From Streptomyces albicerus (GTDB taxonomy: Bacteria; Actinomycetota; Actinomycetes; Streptomycetales; Streptomycetaceae), in the NCBI RefSeq assembly GCF_008905045.1, contig NZ_VWMY01000049.1, positions 25,141 to 89,140 on the forward strand: a stretch of DNA of 64,000 nt, given 5' to 3'. Both the position numbers and the translations under genes were made by a program. Shown here one piece after another: positions 16,495 to 25,331 of the stretch (positions within the stretch are counted from its first letter, which is position 1; each line of letters starts with the position of its first letter). Below the pieces are notes generated by a model that saw nothing but the letters and a program-made list of their open reading frames with translations, did no database searches and was not told the DNA's origin.

Positions 16495-19400
16495 TCAGCC
16501 ACGGTTCCGGTAGATCCGCGGGATGGGTGTGGCCTCGGGCGCCGCCGTGCTCTGCGCCTGCCTCTGTTCCACGAGTTCCGCCAGTGACGCGAGGTCCGGT
16601 GCCTTGAAGAACTGGCCGACCTTCACCTGCACGCCGAACTCGCCCCGGATTCTGGAGATCGCCCGGATGGCGAGGAGTGAATGGCCGCCCAGCTCGAAGA
16701 ACGAGTCGCGCAGCCCGATCCGGTCCACGTCGAGGAGTTCGGCGCAGACGTCGGCGAGCTTCTTCTGCACCGGGGTCCGCGGCTCCTCGTAGGGCTTCCT
16801 GGACCGGCGCTCACCATCCGGCTCCGGCAGTGCCGACGTGTCGATCTTGCCGTGCGCGCCCAACGGCCATTTGGGCAGCGTGAGCAGGTGCGTGGGCACC
16901 ATCGCCTGCGGCAACAACTCACCGAGCCACTCCTGCAGTTCGATGTCCAGTCCGGCGGGTGCCTCCTGCTGCCCGGTGGTCACGTAGCCGACCAGCTGCG
17001 GCCGGCCCTGCCCGTCAGCGCGGACCCGAACCAGCGCGCCGGTCACCCCCGGGTGGCGGCGCAGTGCCGCCTCCACCTCTCCCGGCTCGATGCGATGACC
17101 ACGGATCTTCACCTGATCGTCGATGCGTCCGAGGAACTCCAGGGCTCCGTCGGGCAGCCGGCGGACCCGGTCGCCCGTCGCGTAGAGCCGCGCCCCGGCG
17201 GTGAACGGGTGCGGGACGAACCGCTCGGCGGTCAGCGCGGGAGCGTCCAGATAGCCGCGTGCCACCTGTACACCCCCGATGAACAGCTCACCGGGCACCC
17301 CGATCGGCCTGCGACGGCCCGCGGCGTCCAGAACAAGCAACTCGGTTCCGGGAACCGGCCGTCCGATCGGGACCGAGGCGGGGACGGGGGACAAGACCTG
17401 GCCGGCAGTCACGTCGATGACGGCCTCCGTCGGGCCGTACTGGTTGAACAGCCGAGCCTGCGGATATCTGGCCAGCACCTGCTCGGCCGAGTCAGGGGAC
17501 AGTCTCTCGCCGCCGCTGAAGAGCAGCCGCAGGCCGGTGTGGTCGGCGGCCCGCGCCGACACGAACTCCTGGAGCATCGACGGCACGAAGTGACAGACCG
17601 TCACACCCCGCCGCTCGATGATCTCGTGCAGGGCATCCGCGTCCCGGTGCGCGCCAGGGCGGGCGCTCACCGCCGCGGCGCCGCTGACGAGGGGAAGCAG
17701 CAACTCCCACAGCGACACGTCGAAGCCGATCGGGGCCTTCTGGAGCACCCGGTCGGCGGGCTCGATCCGGTAGGCCTCCCGCATGCCGGTCAGCCGGTTG
17801 AGCAGGCCGCCGTGCGTCGTCAGGACGCCCTTGGGCCGGCCGGTCGAACCGGATGTGAACAGCAGGGAGGCAGCGCTCCCGGCCGGTAGGGGGCCGGCCC
17901 CGGGACGGTGGTCCGGCTGCCCGGCGAGGTCGTCCGCGGACACGGGCAGGACCTCTCGACCGGGGAAGAGCGCCCGGTGACCGGAGCCCGCCAGAATGGT
18001 CCGGGGGCCGCCGTCGGCGACGAGCTGCTCCAGCCGGGCCACCGGGTAGTCGGGGACCAGCGGCAGGAAGACGGCGCCGGTTCTCAGCACCCCGAGCACC
18101 GTGGCGACCAGGTCCGCACCCCGGTCCAGGCAGACGCCCACCCGGTCCTCGGCGCGAATCCCGCGTTCCAGCAGGAGGTGCGCCACCCGGTTGGCCCGGG
18201 CGTCCAGCTCCGCGTACGTCAGGGTCTCCCCCGTGCCGTCGCAGATCACCGCCGTGGCCCCGGGGGTGCTGTCCGCCTGGGCCTCGAACCACTCGACTAC
18301 GCCCGCGTGCCGCGTCCCGACGGCCGGTGCCGACTCGAAGGAGACGATCCGGTCGTACTCCCCCCGCGGCATCACCGGCAGCGTCGCCACCGGGCTGCCG
18401 GGGGCGACGGCCGCTGCGGCCAGCAGGCTCGTGAAGGCCGCAGCCAGTCGCTCCGCGGTGCCGCGGTCGAAGAGTTCGGTGGAGTACTCAAGCCACCCCG
18501 CCAGCCCGCCGGCCGCCTCCGGCGCGAGCTGCACGGACAGATCGCAGCGCACGTTGCCGACGAGTGAAGGCAGGAGCGCCGCTTCGAGCCCCGGCGCGGT
18601 GAAGGCCAGCGGAGGCATGTTGTGGAGGGCCAGCCAGTGGCGCGCGAGGGTGGTCTGGCCCGACACGTCACGCTCGGCCGGGACTTCGGCGACGATGTGG
18701 TCGAAGGGCACGTCCTGGTTCGCGTAGGCGTCGACGCAGGCGTCCCGGCTGCGCCGCAGCAGCGCACGGAAGTCGTCGGCGGGCTCCATCGCGACGCGCA
18801 GCGGCAGTGTGTTGACGAAGAATCCGACGATGTTCTCCAGTTCCGCGCGGCGCCGCCCCGCCACCGGAGTGCCGACGACCACGTCGTTCTCGCCCGACCA
18901 GAGGTGGAGCACGGCGGACCAGCCGGCGACCAGCGCCATGAAGAGCGTGGCCTGGGCCTCGTCGGTGAGGACGCGGAGCGCGGCCACTACCGACGGAGGA
19001 AGTGTGAGAGGAACGGAGTCGCCCGCGTAGGAGCGACGCGCGGGGCGGGGCCGGTCGGTCGGGATGTCGACCAGGGGGATGCCGTCGAGCTTCTTTCGCC
19101 AGTGGTCGAGCTGGGCCGCCAGCTGTCCACCCTCCAGCGATTCTCGCTGCCAGACAGCGAAGTCGGCGTACTGGAGCGGGAGTTCGTCGAATTGGAACGC
19201 ACGGCCCTGGGAGAGCGACTCATAGGCGGCGCCCACGTCTGCCATCAGCAGGCCCATGGACCAGCCGTCCATCGCGATGTGGTGGACGGTGAGAACCAGC
19301 ACCCATTCGGGCTCCGCGGCGTCGGTCACCCTGAGCAGGACCGGGCGCAGCAGCGGAGGCCTCGCCAGGTCGAAGCCCCGCGAGGCGAGGTCGGCCACGG

Positions 19401-19788
19401 TCTGCCGCAGCGAGTCCCGGGTGACGTCGCGGACCGGCAGGTCCAGGCGGACCTCGTTGGCCGGCAGGATGTGCTGTTCGGGCTCGCCGGTCTCCGGGTC
19501 CTCGACAAGTCCCGTGCGCAGCACCTCGTGGCGCGCCACCAACAGGTCGAAGCAGCGGTGCAGGACGTCCGGCTCCAGTGCGCCCCGCAGCCGCAGGGCT
19601 CCCGTACCGACGTACACGGGCGACCCGGGCTGGAGACGCTCCACGAGGTACAGGCGTTCCTGGCCGAATGACAGGGGGGCGCGGTTCGGGTCACCCGTGC
19701 GCCGCCGCACTCGGTCCGGAGCCTGGGCGACGTTGGCGTCATCCAGCATCCGGTCCAGCAACTGCCGCTGCTCGGCCGAGAGCTGCAT
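16495..19788 (-). CDS. NRPS module C-A-T (Ser-like A code)
   Basis: A 1097-residue single module. The C domain (about 1-440) keeps HHIAMDGWS. The A domain (about 480-980) has LLFTSGSTGRPKG, NQYGPTE, YATGDRVR and the catalytic Lys in GAHGKID. The T domain has LGGHSLLAI. My reading of the specificity pocket is D-V-W-H-F-G-Q-I-D-(K); the DVWH start resembles Ser-type pockets but the rest is atypical, so the assignment is tentative. ATG 19788 is preferred over 19803 because GGAGGAG sits six bases before it. It lies 27 bases after the MbtH gene and upstream of both dioxygenases, which suggests they act on its bound residue. It has no TE or E domain. Confidence 0.92.
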   Translation of the reverse strand: MQLSAEQRQLLDRMLDDANVAQAPDRVRRRTGDPNRAPLSFGQERLYLVERLQPGSPVYVGTGALRLRGALEPDVLHRCFDLLVARHEVLRTGLVEDPETGEPEQHILPANEVRLDLPVRDVTRDSLRQTVADLASRGFDLARPPLLRPVLLRVTDAAEPEWVLVLTVHHIAMDGWSMGLLMADVGAAYESLSQGRAFQFDELPLQYADFAVWQRESLEGGQLAAQLDHWRKKLDGIPLVDIPTDRPRPARRSYAGDSVPLTLPPSVVAALRVLTDEAQATLFMALVAGWSAVLHLWSGENDVVVGTPVAGRRRAELENIVGFFVNTLPLRVAMEPADDFRALLRRSRDACVDAYANQDVPFDHIVAEVPAERDVSGQTTLARHWLALHNMPPLAFTAPGLEAALLPSLVGNVRCDLSVQLAPEAAGGLAGWLEYSTELFDRGTAERLAAAFTSLLAAAAVAPGSPVATLPVMPRGEYDRIVSFESAPAVGTRHAGVVEWFEAQADSTPGATAVICDGTGETLTYAELDARANRVAHLLLERGIRAEDRVGVCLDRGADLVATVLGVLRTGAVFLPLVPDYPVARLEQLVADGGPRTILAGSGHRALFPGREVLPVSADDLAGQPDHRPGAGPLPAGSAASLLFTSGSTGRPKGVLTTHGGLLNRLTGMREAYRIEPADRVLQKAPIGFDVSLWELLLPLVSGAAAVSARPGAHRDADALHEIIERRGVTVCHFVPSMLQEFVSARAADHTGLRLLFSGGERLSPDSAEQVLARYPQARLFNQYGPTEAVIDVTAGQVLSPVPASVPIGRPVPGTELLVLDAAGRRRPIGVPGELFIGGVQVARGYLDAPALTAERFVPHPFTAGARLYATGDRVRRLPDGALEFLGRIDDQVKIRGHRIEPGEVEAALRRHPGVTGALVRVRADGQGRPQLVGYVTTGQQEAPAGLDIELQEWLGELLPQAMVPTHLLTLPKWPLGAHGKIDTSALPEPDGERRSRKPYEEPRTPVQKKLADVCAELLDVDRIGLRDSFFELGGHSLLAIRAISRIRGEFGVQVKVGQFFKAPDLASLAELVEQRQAQSTAAPEATPIPRIYRNRG

Positions 19789-19815
19789 AGAGGACTCCTC
19801 CATTTTCGGTGACTG

Positions 19816-20034
19816 TCAGACGCTGGAGGGCCGTTCCGCAGCCCTTCGGACGCCGAGGGGTCGCACCGCGGACCGGACACGGTCGATGTGCGCCAGGCAC
19901 ACCTGCTCCGTCCCCGACACGGCTTCCACCGTCCGGGCGGCGCCCGCTTCGGCGCCCGCACGCCATACGGAGTGCTGCGACCCTTCGTTGACGACCACGG
20001 GACGGGCACGGTCCGGCACGGCCTCGTCAAGCAC
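19816..20034 (-). CDS. Divergent MbtH-like protein
   Basis: A 72-residue protein that keeps the MbtH core VVVNEGSQHSVW and CLAHIDRV. It has lost the second conserved Trp (normally GW after the first strand; here AART) and the W-x-DMRP block (here VRSAVRP). MbtH proteins bind NRPS A domains and are needed for their folding or activity. GTG 20034 follows GGGAGG with seven-base spacing. It is the first gene of the operon with the C-A-T module. With two of three signature Trp residues gone it may be specialised or weakened; the second MbtH at 29213 looks canonical. Confidence 0.8.
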   Translation of the reverse strand: MLDEAVPDRARPVVVNEGSQHSVWRAGAEAGAARTVEAVSGTEQVCLAHIDRVRSAVRPLGVRRAAERPSSV

Positions 20035-20095
20035 GTGAGGACCTCCCGATATGCCGACGACCGGTCCAACTTGGCTGATGGATCGGCCGATGTAT

Positions 20096-20115
20096 CGTCA
20101 GGAGTTTCCCTGATG
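20096..20115. promoter_or_regulatory. Cluster dyad motif, copy 3
   Basis: CGTC-AGGAGTTTCCCT-GATG, 62 bases before the GTG of the divergent MbtH gene. It is a likely operator for the MbtH/NRPS/dioxygenase operon. Confidence 0.6.
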
Positions 20116-20221
20116 AGCGAAATCGCGCCACTCGATCCGGGCAGGAGCAGTTCCGCCCGGGCCGCTGTCGGCCCGCAAGGGAGGCCGGCTCCCATCGGGT
20201 CGGCCCGGTCCTCTCCTGTGA

Positions 20222-20241
20222 TGTCGGGAGCCCTCCTGACA
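20222..20241. promoter_or_regulatory. Cluster dyad motif, copy 4
   Basis: TGTC-GGGAGCCCTCCT-GACA, about 77 bases before the HD-protein gene. It shares the divergent intergenic region with copy 3, so each direction has its own site. Confidence 0.6.
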
Positions 20242-20317
20242 GCGCTACGGCGGGACGTACGGGAACGGCGGCCGACACGCCGGGCCCACCGCCCAACGGC
20301 GCGTGATACTCGGGAAC

Positions 20318-20914
20318 ATGACTCTCGAAGCAGTGGAGATCCCCGTCACCCCCGCGTCCACGGCAGCACTGGAGGTGGCCACCGCCTATTGCTCGCCCGC
20401 GCTGCTGAACCACTCGGTACGCGCCTACATCTTCGCGGCGGCCCACGGCACCGATCGCGGCATCGCCTTCGACCCCGAGCTGCTGTGGGTGGGCTCGATG
20501 TTCCACGACATCGGCCTGGTGGCGGAGTTCGACAACCGCACCCTGAGCTTCGACGACGCAAGTGGCCATGTCGCCTGGACGTTCGCCGCCGGAGCCGGGT
20601 GGCCGGCCGACAGGCGCCGACGGCTGGTGGAGGTGGTGATCGCCCACATGTCGGACCAGGTCGACGTCGAGGCGGACCCGGAGGGATTCCTGCTGGAGCG
20701 TTCGACGAGCATGGACATCTCGGGGCGGCACATGGACGACTTCCCGGCCGCGTTCAAGGCCGAGGTGCTGAAGCACTACCCGCGAGCGGGTATCGCGGAG
20801 GAGTTCCTCGCCTGCTTCCGTGCACAGGCCGAGACCAAACCGCACAGCTCGCCCGCCGCCTCCCTGCGCGACAACATCGCGGACCGGATCCTCACGAACG
20901 CTCTCGACCGGTAG
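20318..20914 (+). CDS. HD-domain protein, cyanamide-hydratase-like
   Basis: A 198-residue HD phosphohydrolase-fold protein. LLNHSVRAYIFA and LLWVGSMFHDIGL carry the His and His-Asp metal ligands, with VVIAHM farther on. This arrangement resembles the small HD family that includes cyanamide hydratase, which converts cyanamide to urea. The family also holds proteins of unknown substrate. ATG 20318 is chosen; GTG 20303 is possible. It is monocistronic, preceded by its own dyad motif, and converges on the half-C-A-T NRPS. Given HypE/HypF in the same regulon, a role on a cyano or cyanamide group, either biosynthetic or protective, is attractive but unproven. Confidence 0.72.
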   Translation: MTLEAVEIPVTPASTAALEVATAYCSPALLNHSVRAYIFAAAHGTDRGIAFDPELLWVGSMFHDIGLVAEFDNRTLSFDDASGHVAWTFAAGAGWPADRRRRLVEVVIAHMSDQVDVEADPEGFLLERSTSMDISGRHMDDFPAAFKAEVLKHYPRAGIAEEFLACFRAQAETKPHSSPAASLRDNIADRILTNALDR

Positions 20915-20923
20915 CCCGGACGG

Positions 20924-23278
20924 TCATCCGGTCTCCTCCTGGAGCCGGGCCGACGGCAGCTCTCCCGGCGCGTCGTCGCACCTGGCTTCCGGTGGTGTCG
21001 TGAATGCGCCGAGCTCGGTCAGTTCCGCGACGGTCGGGCTCAGATAGAGCGTCCGGGCGGACAGCTCCAGACCTGTCTCCTGCTGTACCACGGCCAGCAG
21101 TTCCGCGGCGATGAGTGAATGCCCGCCCAGTTCGAAGAAGTCGTCCTCGATGCCGACCGCTTCGATGCCGAGCACATCCGCCCACAGGTCGCACATCAGC
21201 TGTTCGTCCGGTGTGCGAGGCGCGACGTAGTCGTTCATCGCGGCGCGCGGCAACAGGTCGCTCTCCGGCAGCGCGTCCAGGTCGACCTTGCCGTTGGCGG
21301 TCAGCGGCAGCTCGGCAAGCACCGTGATCCACGAGGGCAGGTACGGGGGCGGCAGCAGTTCCCGCAGACGGCGTTTGAGCTCTTGCCCCAGCGAACGGGG
21401 CTCGTGTCCGGCGTCCTCGGGTTCCACATAGGCGACCAAGCGGGTGGCGCCGCCGGGGCCGGGCCGGGCGGTCACCGTGGCCGCGCGCACCGCCGGGTGA
21501 CCTGTGAGCGCCGTCTCGATCTCTGCGGGCTCGATCCGGTAACCGTTGACCTTCACCTGCCGGTCGGCGCGCCCCAGGAAGTCGAGAGAGCCATCGGGGC
21601 GCCAGCGGGCCAGGTCGCCGGTCCGGTACAGACGCGCGCCGGGTCGGGCGCCCGTGGGGTCGGGGATGAAACGCTCCGCGGTCACGCCCGGACGGCCGAG
21701 GTAGCCGCGGGCCAAGCCCGCTCCCGCCGCGTACAGTTCGCCGACCACGCCCACCGGGACGGGCTGCAGGCGGGGGTCGAGCAGCAGCACCCGGGTTCCG
21801 TCGATGGGCCGTCCGATGGGAACGGCCGATGTGGTGTCGTCGAGCCCGAGCGCGGCGCAGGTGGTGAACGTCGTGTTCTCCGTCGGTCCGTATCCGTTGG
21901 TGACGATCAGGGACGGGTGCTCGCCCAGTACCCGTGCCACGGCGGCGGGCGGGACCACGTCTCCACCGGTGATCAGCTGCCGTACTCCGCGCAGGCGCTC
22001 GCAGTGCTGGAACGCGAACTGCTGGAACAGGCCCGCAGTCAGCCACAGGACGCTCACTCCGGCCTCGGCGACGATCTCGGCGAGCCGGTCCACCCTGATC
22101 CTGCCCGGTGGCGGCAGCACCAGCTCGGCGCCGTTGGCCAGGGATCCCCAGATCTCCAGGACCGAGGCGTCGAAGGCCACGGGAGCCGTCTGCAGGAAGA
22201 CGTCGGTGGATTCGAACCGGGCCCAGTCGGGAGACCGGACGAGTCGGCACACGGCCGAGTGCGGGATGCCGACCGGCTTGGGTGCGCCCGTGGATCCCGA
22301 TGTGTAGCTCACATAGGCGAGGTGGGCCGGGGACAGTCCGGGAAGGCGCACAGGCGCCGTGCGCTCGAACTCGGTGTCGCCGAATGCCTCCAGTGGTACG
22401 GCCGTCACCCCGTCGGGGAGCGTGCGGTCCTGCGGCCCCTCGTCGACGACCGCCAACGACGCCGCCGCGTCCGCCAGTTCCACGGCCCGTCGGGCAGGCG
22501 GTGACTGGGGATCGAGGACCAGGTAGGCGGCGCCTGCCTTCAGGATGGCGAGCAGCGCGACGATCAGGCGCGGTGAGCGCCCGGCCAGCACCCCGACGAC
22601 CCGCTCGGGGCCGGCGCCTGCGGCGATCAGCCGGCCGGCCAGCAGATCCGCCGCACGGCCGAGCTGACGGTAGGTCAGTTTGCCGGACTCGGCTGAGACA
22701 GCGACCGCGTCGGGGGTCCCGATCACCCATTCGCCGACGAGATCCGGGATCGTGCGCGGTGCGCCTGCGGGGACGCCCCGGCCTCCCCAGACCCGTACAA
22801 GCTCACGGTCGGTGTCCGAGGCGAGGGACAGGGCGGAGACAGGGCGGTTCGGGTGCGTACGCCCCGCCATGAGGGCCCGCTCCAGTTGGCGTCGCAGCTC
22901 ATCGGTGCGGTCGGCAGGCAACCGACGGATCATCACGGTTCCGAGACGGTCGATGCCCAGTGACTCAGCGTCTCCCGGTGCGCCGGGTTCCGTACGTCCG
23001 GTGCGGAGGGTGACGTCGGCATCCTCCGCACCGTCAGGGGTCGGCTCGGGAGCAGCGCCCGGGGCCCGCACCGCACGCAGCAGACCGTCGAAGGAAGGGG
23101 CGTCCGACATATCCAGGGTCCATGTGCCGCGCGGAAGTCGCTCGTCGTGGTGTGCCACCACAACCGAGTCGCGGAGCGTGCGTCGGTGGATGACGACGGC
23201 CGCGGCCACCAGGGCTTCCGCCACGGACGGCGCCGTGTCCGGCCCCTCAGGGGCTGTACGCGTCAGATCGTCGCCCAC
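20924..23278 (-). CDS. NRPS half-C-A-T (Val-like A code)
   Basis: A 784-residue protein. The first 150 residues resemble only the C-terminal half of a condensation domain (ALVAAAVVIHRR, then VSALSLASDTDRELVRVW); no HHxxxDG is present, so it cannot condense. The A domain is complete (VSYTSGSTGAPKP, NGYGPTE, YRTGDLARW, TANGKVD) and the T domain has FELGGHSLIAAE. The pocket reads D-A-L-W-I-G-G-T-F-(K), very close to the Val code DAFWIGGTFK. GTG 23278 is the first in-frame start, overlapping the stop of a tiny upstream ORF that carries the ribosome binding site. It probably supplies aminoacyl-T to a separate C domain. Confidence 0.9.
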   Translation of the reverse strand: MGDDLTRTAPEGPDTAPSVAEALVAAAVVIHRRTLRDSVVVAHHDERLPRGTWTLDMSDAPSFDGLLRAVRAPGAAPEPTPDGAEDADVTLRTGRTEPGAPGDAESLGIDRLGTVMIRRLPADRTDELRRQLERALMAGRTHPNRPVSALSLASDTDRELVRVWGGRGVPAGAPRTIPDLVGEWVIGTPDAVAVSAESGKLTYRQLGRAADLLAGRLIAAGAGPERVVGVLAGRSPRLIVALLAILKAGAAYLVLDPQSPPARRAVELADAAASLAVVDEGPQDRTLPDGVTAVPLEAFGDTEFERTAPVRLPGLSPAHLAYVSYTSGSTGAPKPVGIPHSAVCRLVRSPDWARFESTDVFLQTAPVAFDASVLEIWGSLANGAELVLPPPGRIRVDRLAEIVAEAGVSVLWLTAGLFQQFAFQHCERLRGVRQLITGGDVVPPAAVARVLGEHPSLIVTNGYGPTENTTFTTCAALGLDDTTSAVPIGRPIDGTRVLLLDPRLQPVPVGVVGELYAAGAGLARGYLGRPGVTAERFIPDPTGARPGARLYRTGDLARWRPDGSLDFLGRADRQVKVNGYRIEPAEIETALTGHPAVRAATVTARPGPGGATRLVAYVEPEDAGHEPRSLGQELKRRLRELLPPPYLPSWITVLAELPLTANGKVDLDALPESDLLPRAAMNDYVAPRTPDEQLMCDLWADVLGIEAVGIEDDFFELGGHSLIAAELLAVVQQETGLELSARTLYLSPTVAELTELGAFTTPPEARCDDAPGELPSARLQEETG

Positions 23279-23313
23279 TAGTGGACCCCACCCCTCAGCG
23301 CGCCGATCGTCAT
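23278..23313 (-). CDS. 11-codon upstream ORF overlapping the NRPS start
   Basis: ATG at 23313 follows a strong GGAGGAG and encodes MTIGALRGGVH. Its TAG stop shares one base with the GTG start of the half-C-A-T NRPS (TAGTG). The NRPS GTG itself has no good ribosome binding site, so its translation may depend on re-initiation after this leader. Alternatively a one-base sequence error hides an in-frame N-terminal extension. Confidence 0.4.
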   Translation of the reverse strand: MTIGALRGGVH

Positions 23314-23385
23314 GGTGCTCCTCCCAGCTTGCCCCGGTCCCGCGTTTGCCCTCCCTGATATATCGGCACCGGACCGTGCCGAGGT

Positions 23386-23405
23386 AGTCGGGAGACTCCC
23401 CTACC
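23386..23405. promoter_or_regulatory. Cluster dyad motif, copy 5
   Basis: AGTC-GGGAGACTCCCC-TACC, flanked by further symmetric bases (GAGGTAG and CTACCTC). It lies in the divergent gap between the half-C-A-T NRPS (108 bases) and the GNAT gene (149 bases), so it could serve both. Confidence 0.65.
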
Positions 23406-23553
23406 TCCGTGGCACGCACGGCGCGGGCACCTCGCCCACCGGCTCCGTACGAACCCCTAGGCTGGCGGAAGGACCTTCGGCACCTGGCATCACGGCCTCG
23501 GCACGCGACGGCCTGCCGTCTTCCGTACACCGCATTCCGGGAGCCCCGACGAC

Positions 23554-24456
23554 ATGACCGATCTTGTGATCCGCCACCTCGCCGAGGACGAGTCGCACCT
23601 CTTCGAGTCGATGCCCGCGTCTCCACTCGTCGGCTTCGCCGCCTTCGGCGACAGTTTCGGTGACATGGCCGCACAAGGTGAGTACCGGCCCGAATGGATC
23701 TGGGTGGCGCTGCGTGACGGGAAGGTGGTCGCCCGTGCCGCCTGGTGGGGCGGCCCCGGGGACTCGCGGCCCGCGACGCTCGACTGGTTCGACTTCACTG
23801 ACGCACAGGCGGCCACCGAACTCCTGCGGACCGCCCCGCTGCGTGCGCAGTACATGCTCAAACTGCCGCCGGACTGGCGGGAGAATCCAGCGGTACGGGC
23901 CGAGGCCGATGCCCGTGTCGCGGCCGCGTCGGCCGCCGGGCTCACCCCGCAGGGCGAGCGGAACCACTACCGGTGGACGCCCGGCTGCGGTCTCCCGCAG
24001 CGGCCCGGCCGGCTGCGGTTCCTTCCCGAACCGGACGACGCGGTGATCCTGGACGTCTTCCGACGCATCCACCGGGGCAGCCTGGACAGTCAGGTACGCC
24101 GCACCGTCGAGGCGTCCGGCATCGACGTCGCCGCCCAGGAGCAACTGGACTACCTGCTCTGGATGCCCAGCCCCCGGTCCTGGTGGCGGCTCGCCCACAC
24201 GCCCGACGGCGAGTTGGCGGGCCTTGTCGCGCCGTGCCGCAACTACACGGCCCCGCTGATCGGTTACGTGGGGGTGGTTCCCGAACAGCGCGGCCACAAC
24301 TACGCGTACGACCTGCTCGCGGAGGCGACGCACTTTCTTGCGGCAGAGGGGGCGGACTGCGTCACGGCGGGCACCGACCGGGCCAACACCCCCATGGTCG
24401 GGGCCTTCCTGCGTGCCGGCTACCCGGTGGCGCAGCGCCGGATCGACCTGATCTGA
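23554..24456 (+). CDS. GNAT-family acetyltransferase
   Basis: A 300-residue protein. The C-terminal half has the GNAT acetyl-CoA signature YVGVVPEQRGHNYAYDLLAE followed by the typical AGTDRANTPMVGAFLRAGY. The N-terminal half is a degenerate GNAT-like domain, so the protein may be a tandem GNAT. It shares the divergent dyad with the NRPS gene. It could acetylate an intermediate or the product (self-protection). The substrate cannot be read. Confidence 0.8.
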   Translation: MTDLVIRHLAEDESHLFESMPASPLVGFAAFGDSFGDMAAQGEYRPEWIWVALRDGKVVARAAWWGGPGDSRPATLDWFDFTDAQAATELLRTAPLRAQYMLKLPPDWRENPAVRAEADARVAAASAAGLTPQGERNHYRWTPGCGLPQRPGRLRFLPEPDDAVILDVFRRIHRGSLDSQVRRTVEASGIDVAAQEQLDYLLWMPSPRSWWRLAHTPDGELAGLVAPCRNYTAPLIGYVGVVPEQRGHNYAYDLLAEATHFLAAEGADCVTAGTDRANTPMVGAFLRAGYPVAQRRIDLI

Positions 24457-24548
24457 GGCCGGCGTCCGGGACGCCTCCCGGCCCGGTGTCCCGGGGCCGA
24501 CGGTTGACTTGACACACCCCGCCCGGCGCAGACGGACGGTGCTCCTCG

Positions 24549-25295
24549 TCAGCCACGGCCCGTCCCGTCCTGGTACTGCCGCAGCACCTTCCCGTCGTAG
24601 CACGGGAGAACGCCGGAATCCGGCCGGCGGGAGAGGATGAACGCGAGATCCGCCGCCCCGGTCTGCTCGTGCCGGGTGAGCCACTGGGCGGAGGGGCCAT
24701 GTGCCAGATCGTCCACCGTGGTGTCGGCCAGCGAGCGGCACAGTTCGGCGAGGCGCGGCCCGGCGGCTCGGGGGAGGCGCCGTGCGAGCTCGGTGCACAC
24801 AAAGTCGTCCTCGGTCCGGCGTTCACCACGACAGCCCGCGGGTACACAGAGCCACCGGCCGCCGCTGCGCAGGAGGGTGCCGGCCATCGCGTCGAGATTG
24901 GCCAGGTCCCCCGCCAGCACCGTGGCCCCGACCCGAGCGGCGAGCGTGAGTGACCGCGCGCCGTTGGAGGACAGGAAAACCAGCGGTGTGCCCGTGACGG
25001 GCAGGCTGCGCACCCGGGTGGGGGAGTTTCCGCAGACGAAGCCGGCCAGCACGGCGCCGTGCCACTCCCCCAGGCACCGGCGCCCGCGCCGCATGGCCTC
25101 GGCCGCCTCCTCCGGAGTGGCCACGATCTCCGCTTCGTGGCCGTGCTCCACCAGGCTGCGAAGGGTCGAAGTGGCACGGAAGAGGTCCACCACGACCACA
25201 CCCGCGACCGGGCCGCCACCGAGCTGCTCAAGCCCGGACGGATCACACAGTTCCAGACTCAGACTCAAGGACAACGGTCGGCTCCTCTCAGCCAC
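24549..25295 (-). CDS. comB: ComB-like 2-phosphosulfolactate phosphatase
   Basis: A 248-residue protein matching the ComB family, with VVVVDLFRATSTLRS near residue 33 (ComB: VVVIDVLRATTT), a central VFLSSNGARSL (usually TTTNGT) and a late acidic patch near FVCTEL. ComB hydrolyses (R)-2-phospho-3-sulfolactate to sulfolactate and phosphate. GTG 25295 follows GGAG. It is the last gene of a four-gene operon with ComA, so the pair probably makes a sulfonate building block for the peptide. Com genes are known mainly from coenzyme M pathways and some bacterial sulfolactate producers; finding them inside an NRPS cluster is unusual. Confidence 0.85.
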   Translation of the reverse strand: MAERSRPLSLSLSLELCDPSGLEQLGGGPVAGVVVVDLFRATSTLRSLVEHGHEAEIVATPEEAAEAMRRGRRCLGEWHGAVLAGFVCGNSPTRVRSLPVTGTPLVFLSSNGARSLTLAARVGATVLAGDLANLDAMAGTLLRSGGRWLCVPAGCRGERRTEDDFVCTELARRLPRAAGPRLAELCRSLADTTVDDLAHGPSAQWLTRHEQTGAADLAFILSRRPDSGVLPCYDGKVLRQYQDGTGRG

Positions 25296-25331
25296 GTGCG
25301 GGTCTCCGGCTGCTACGGACGGCGGGGGCGG

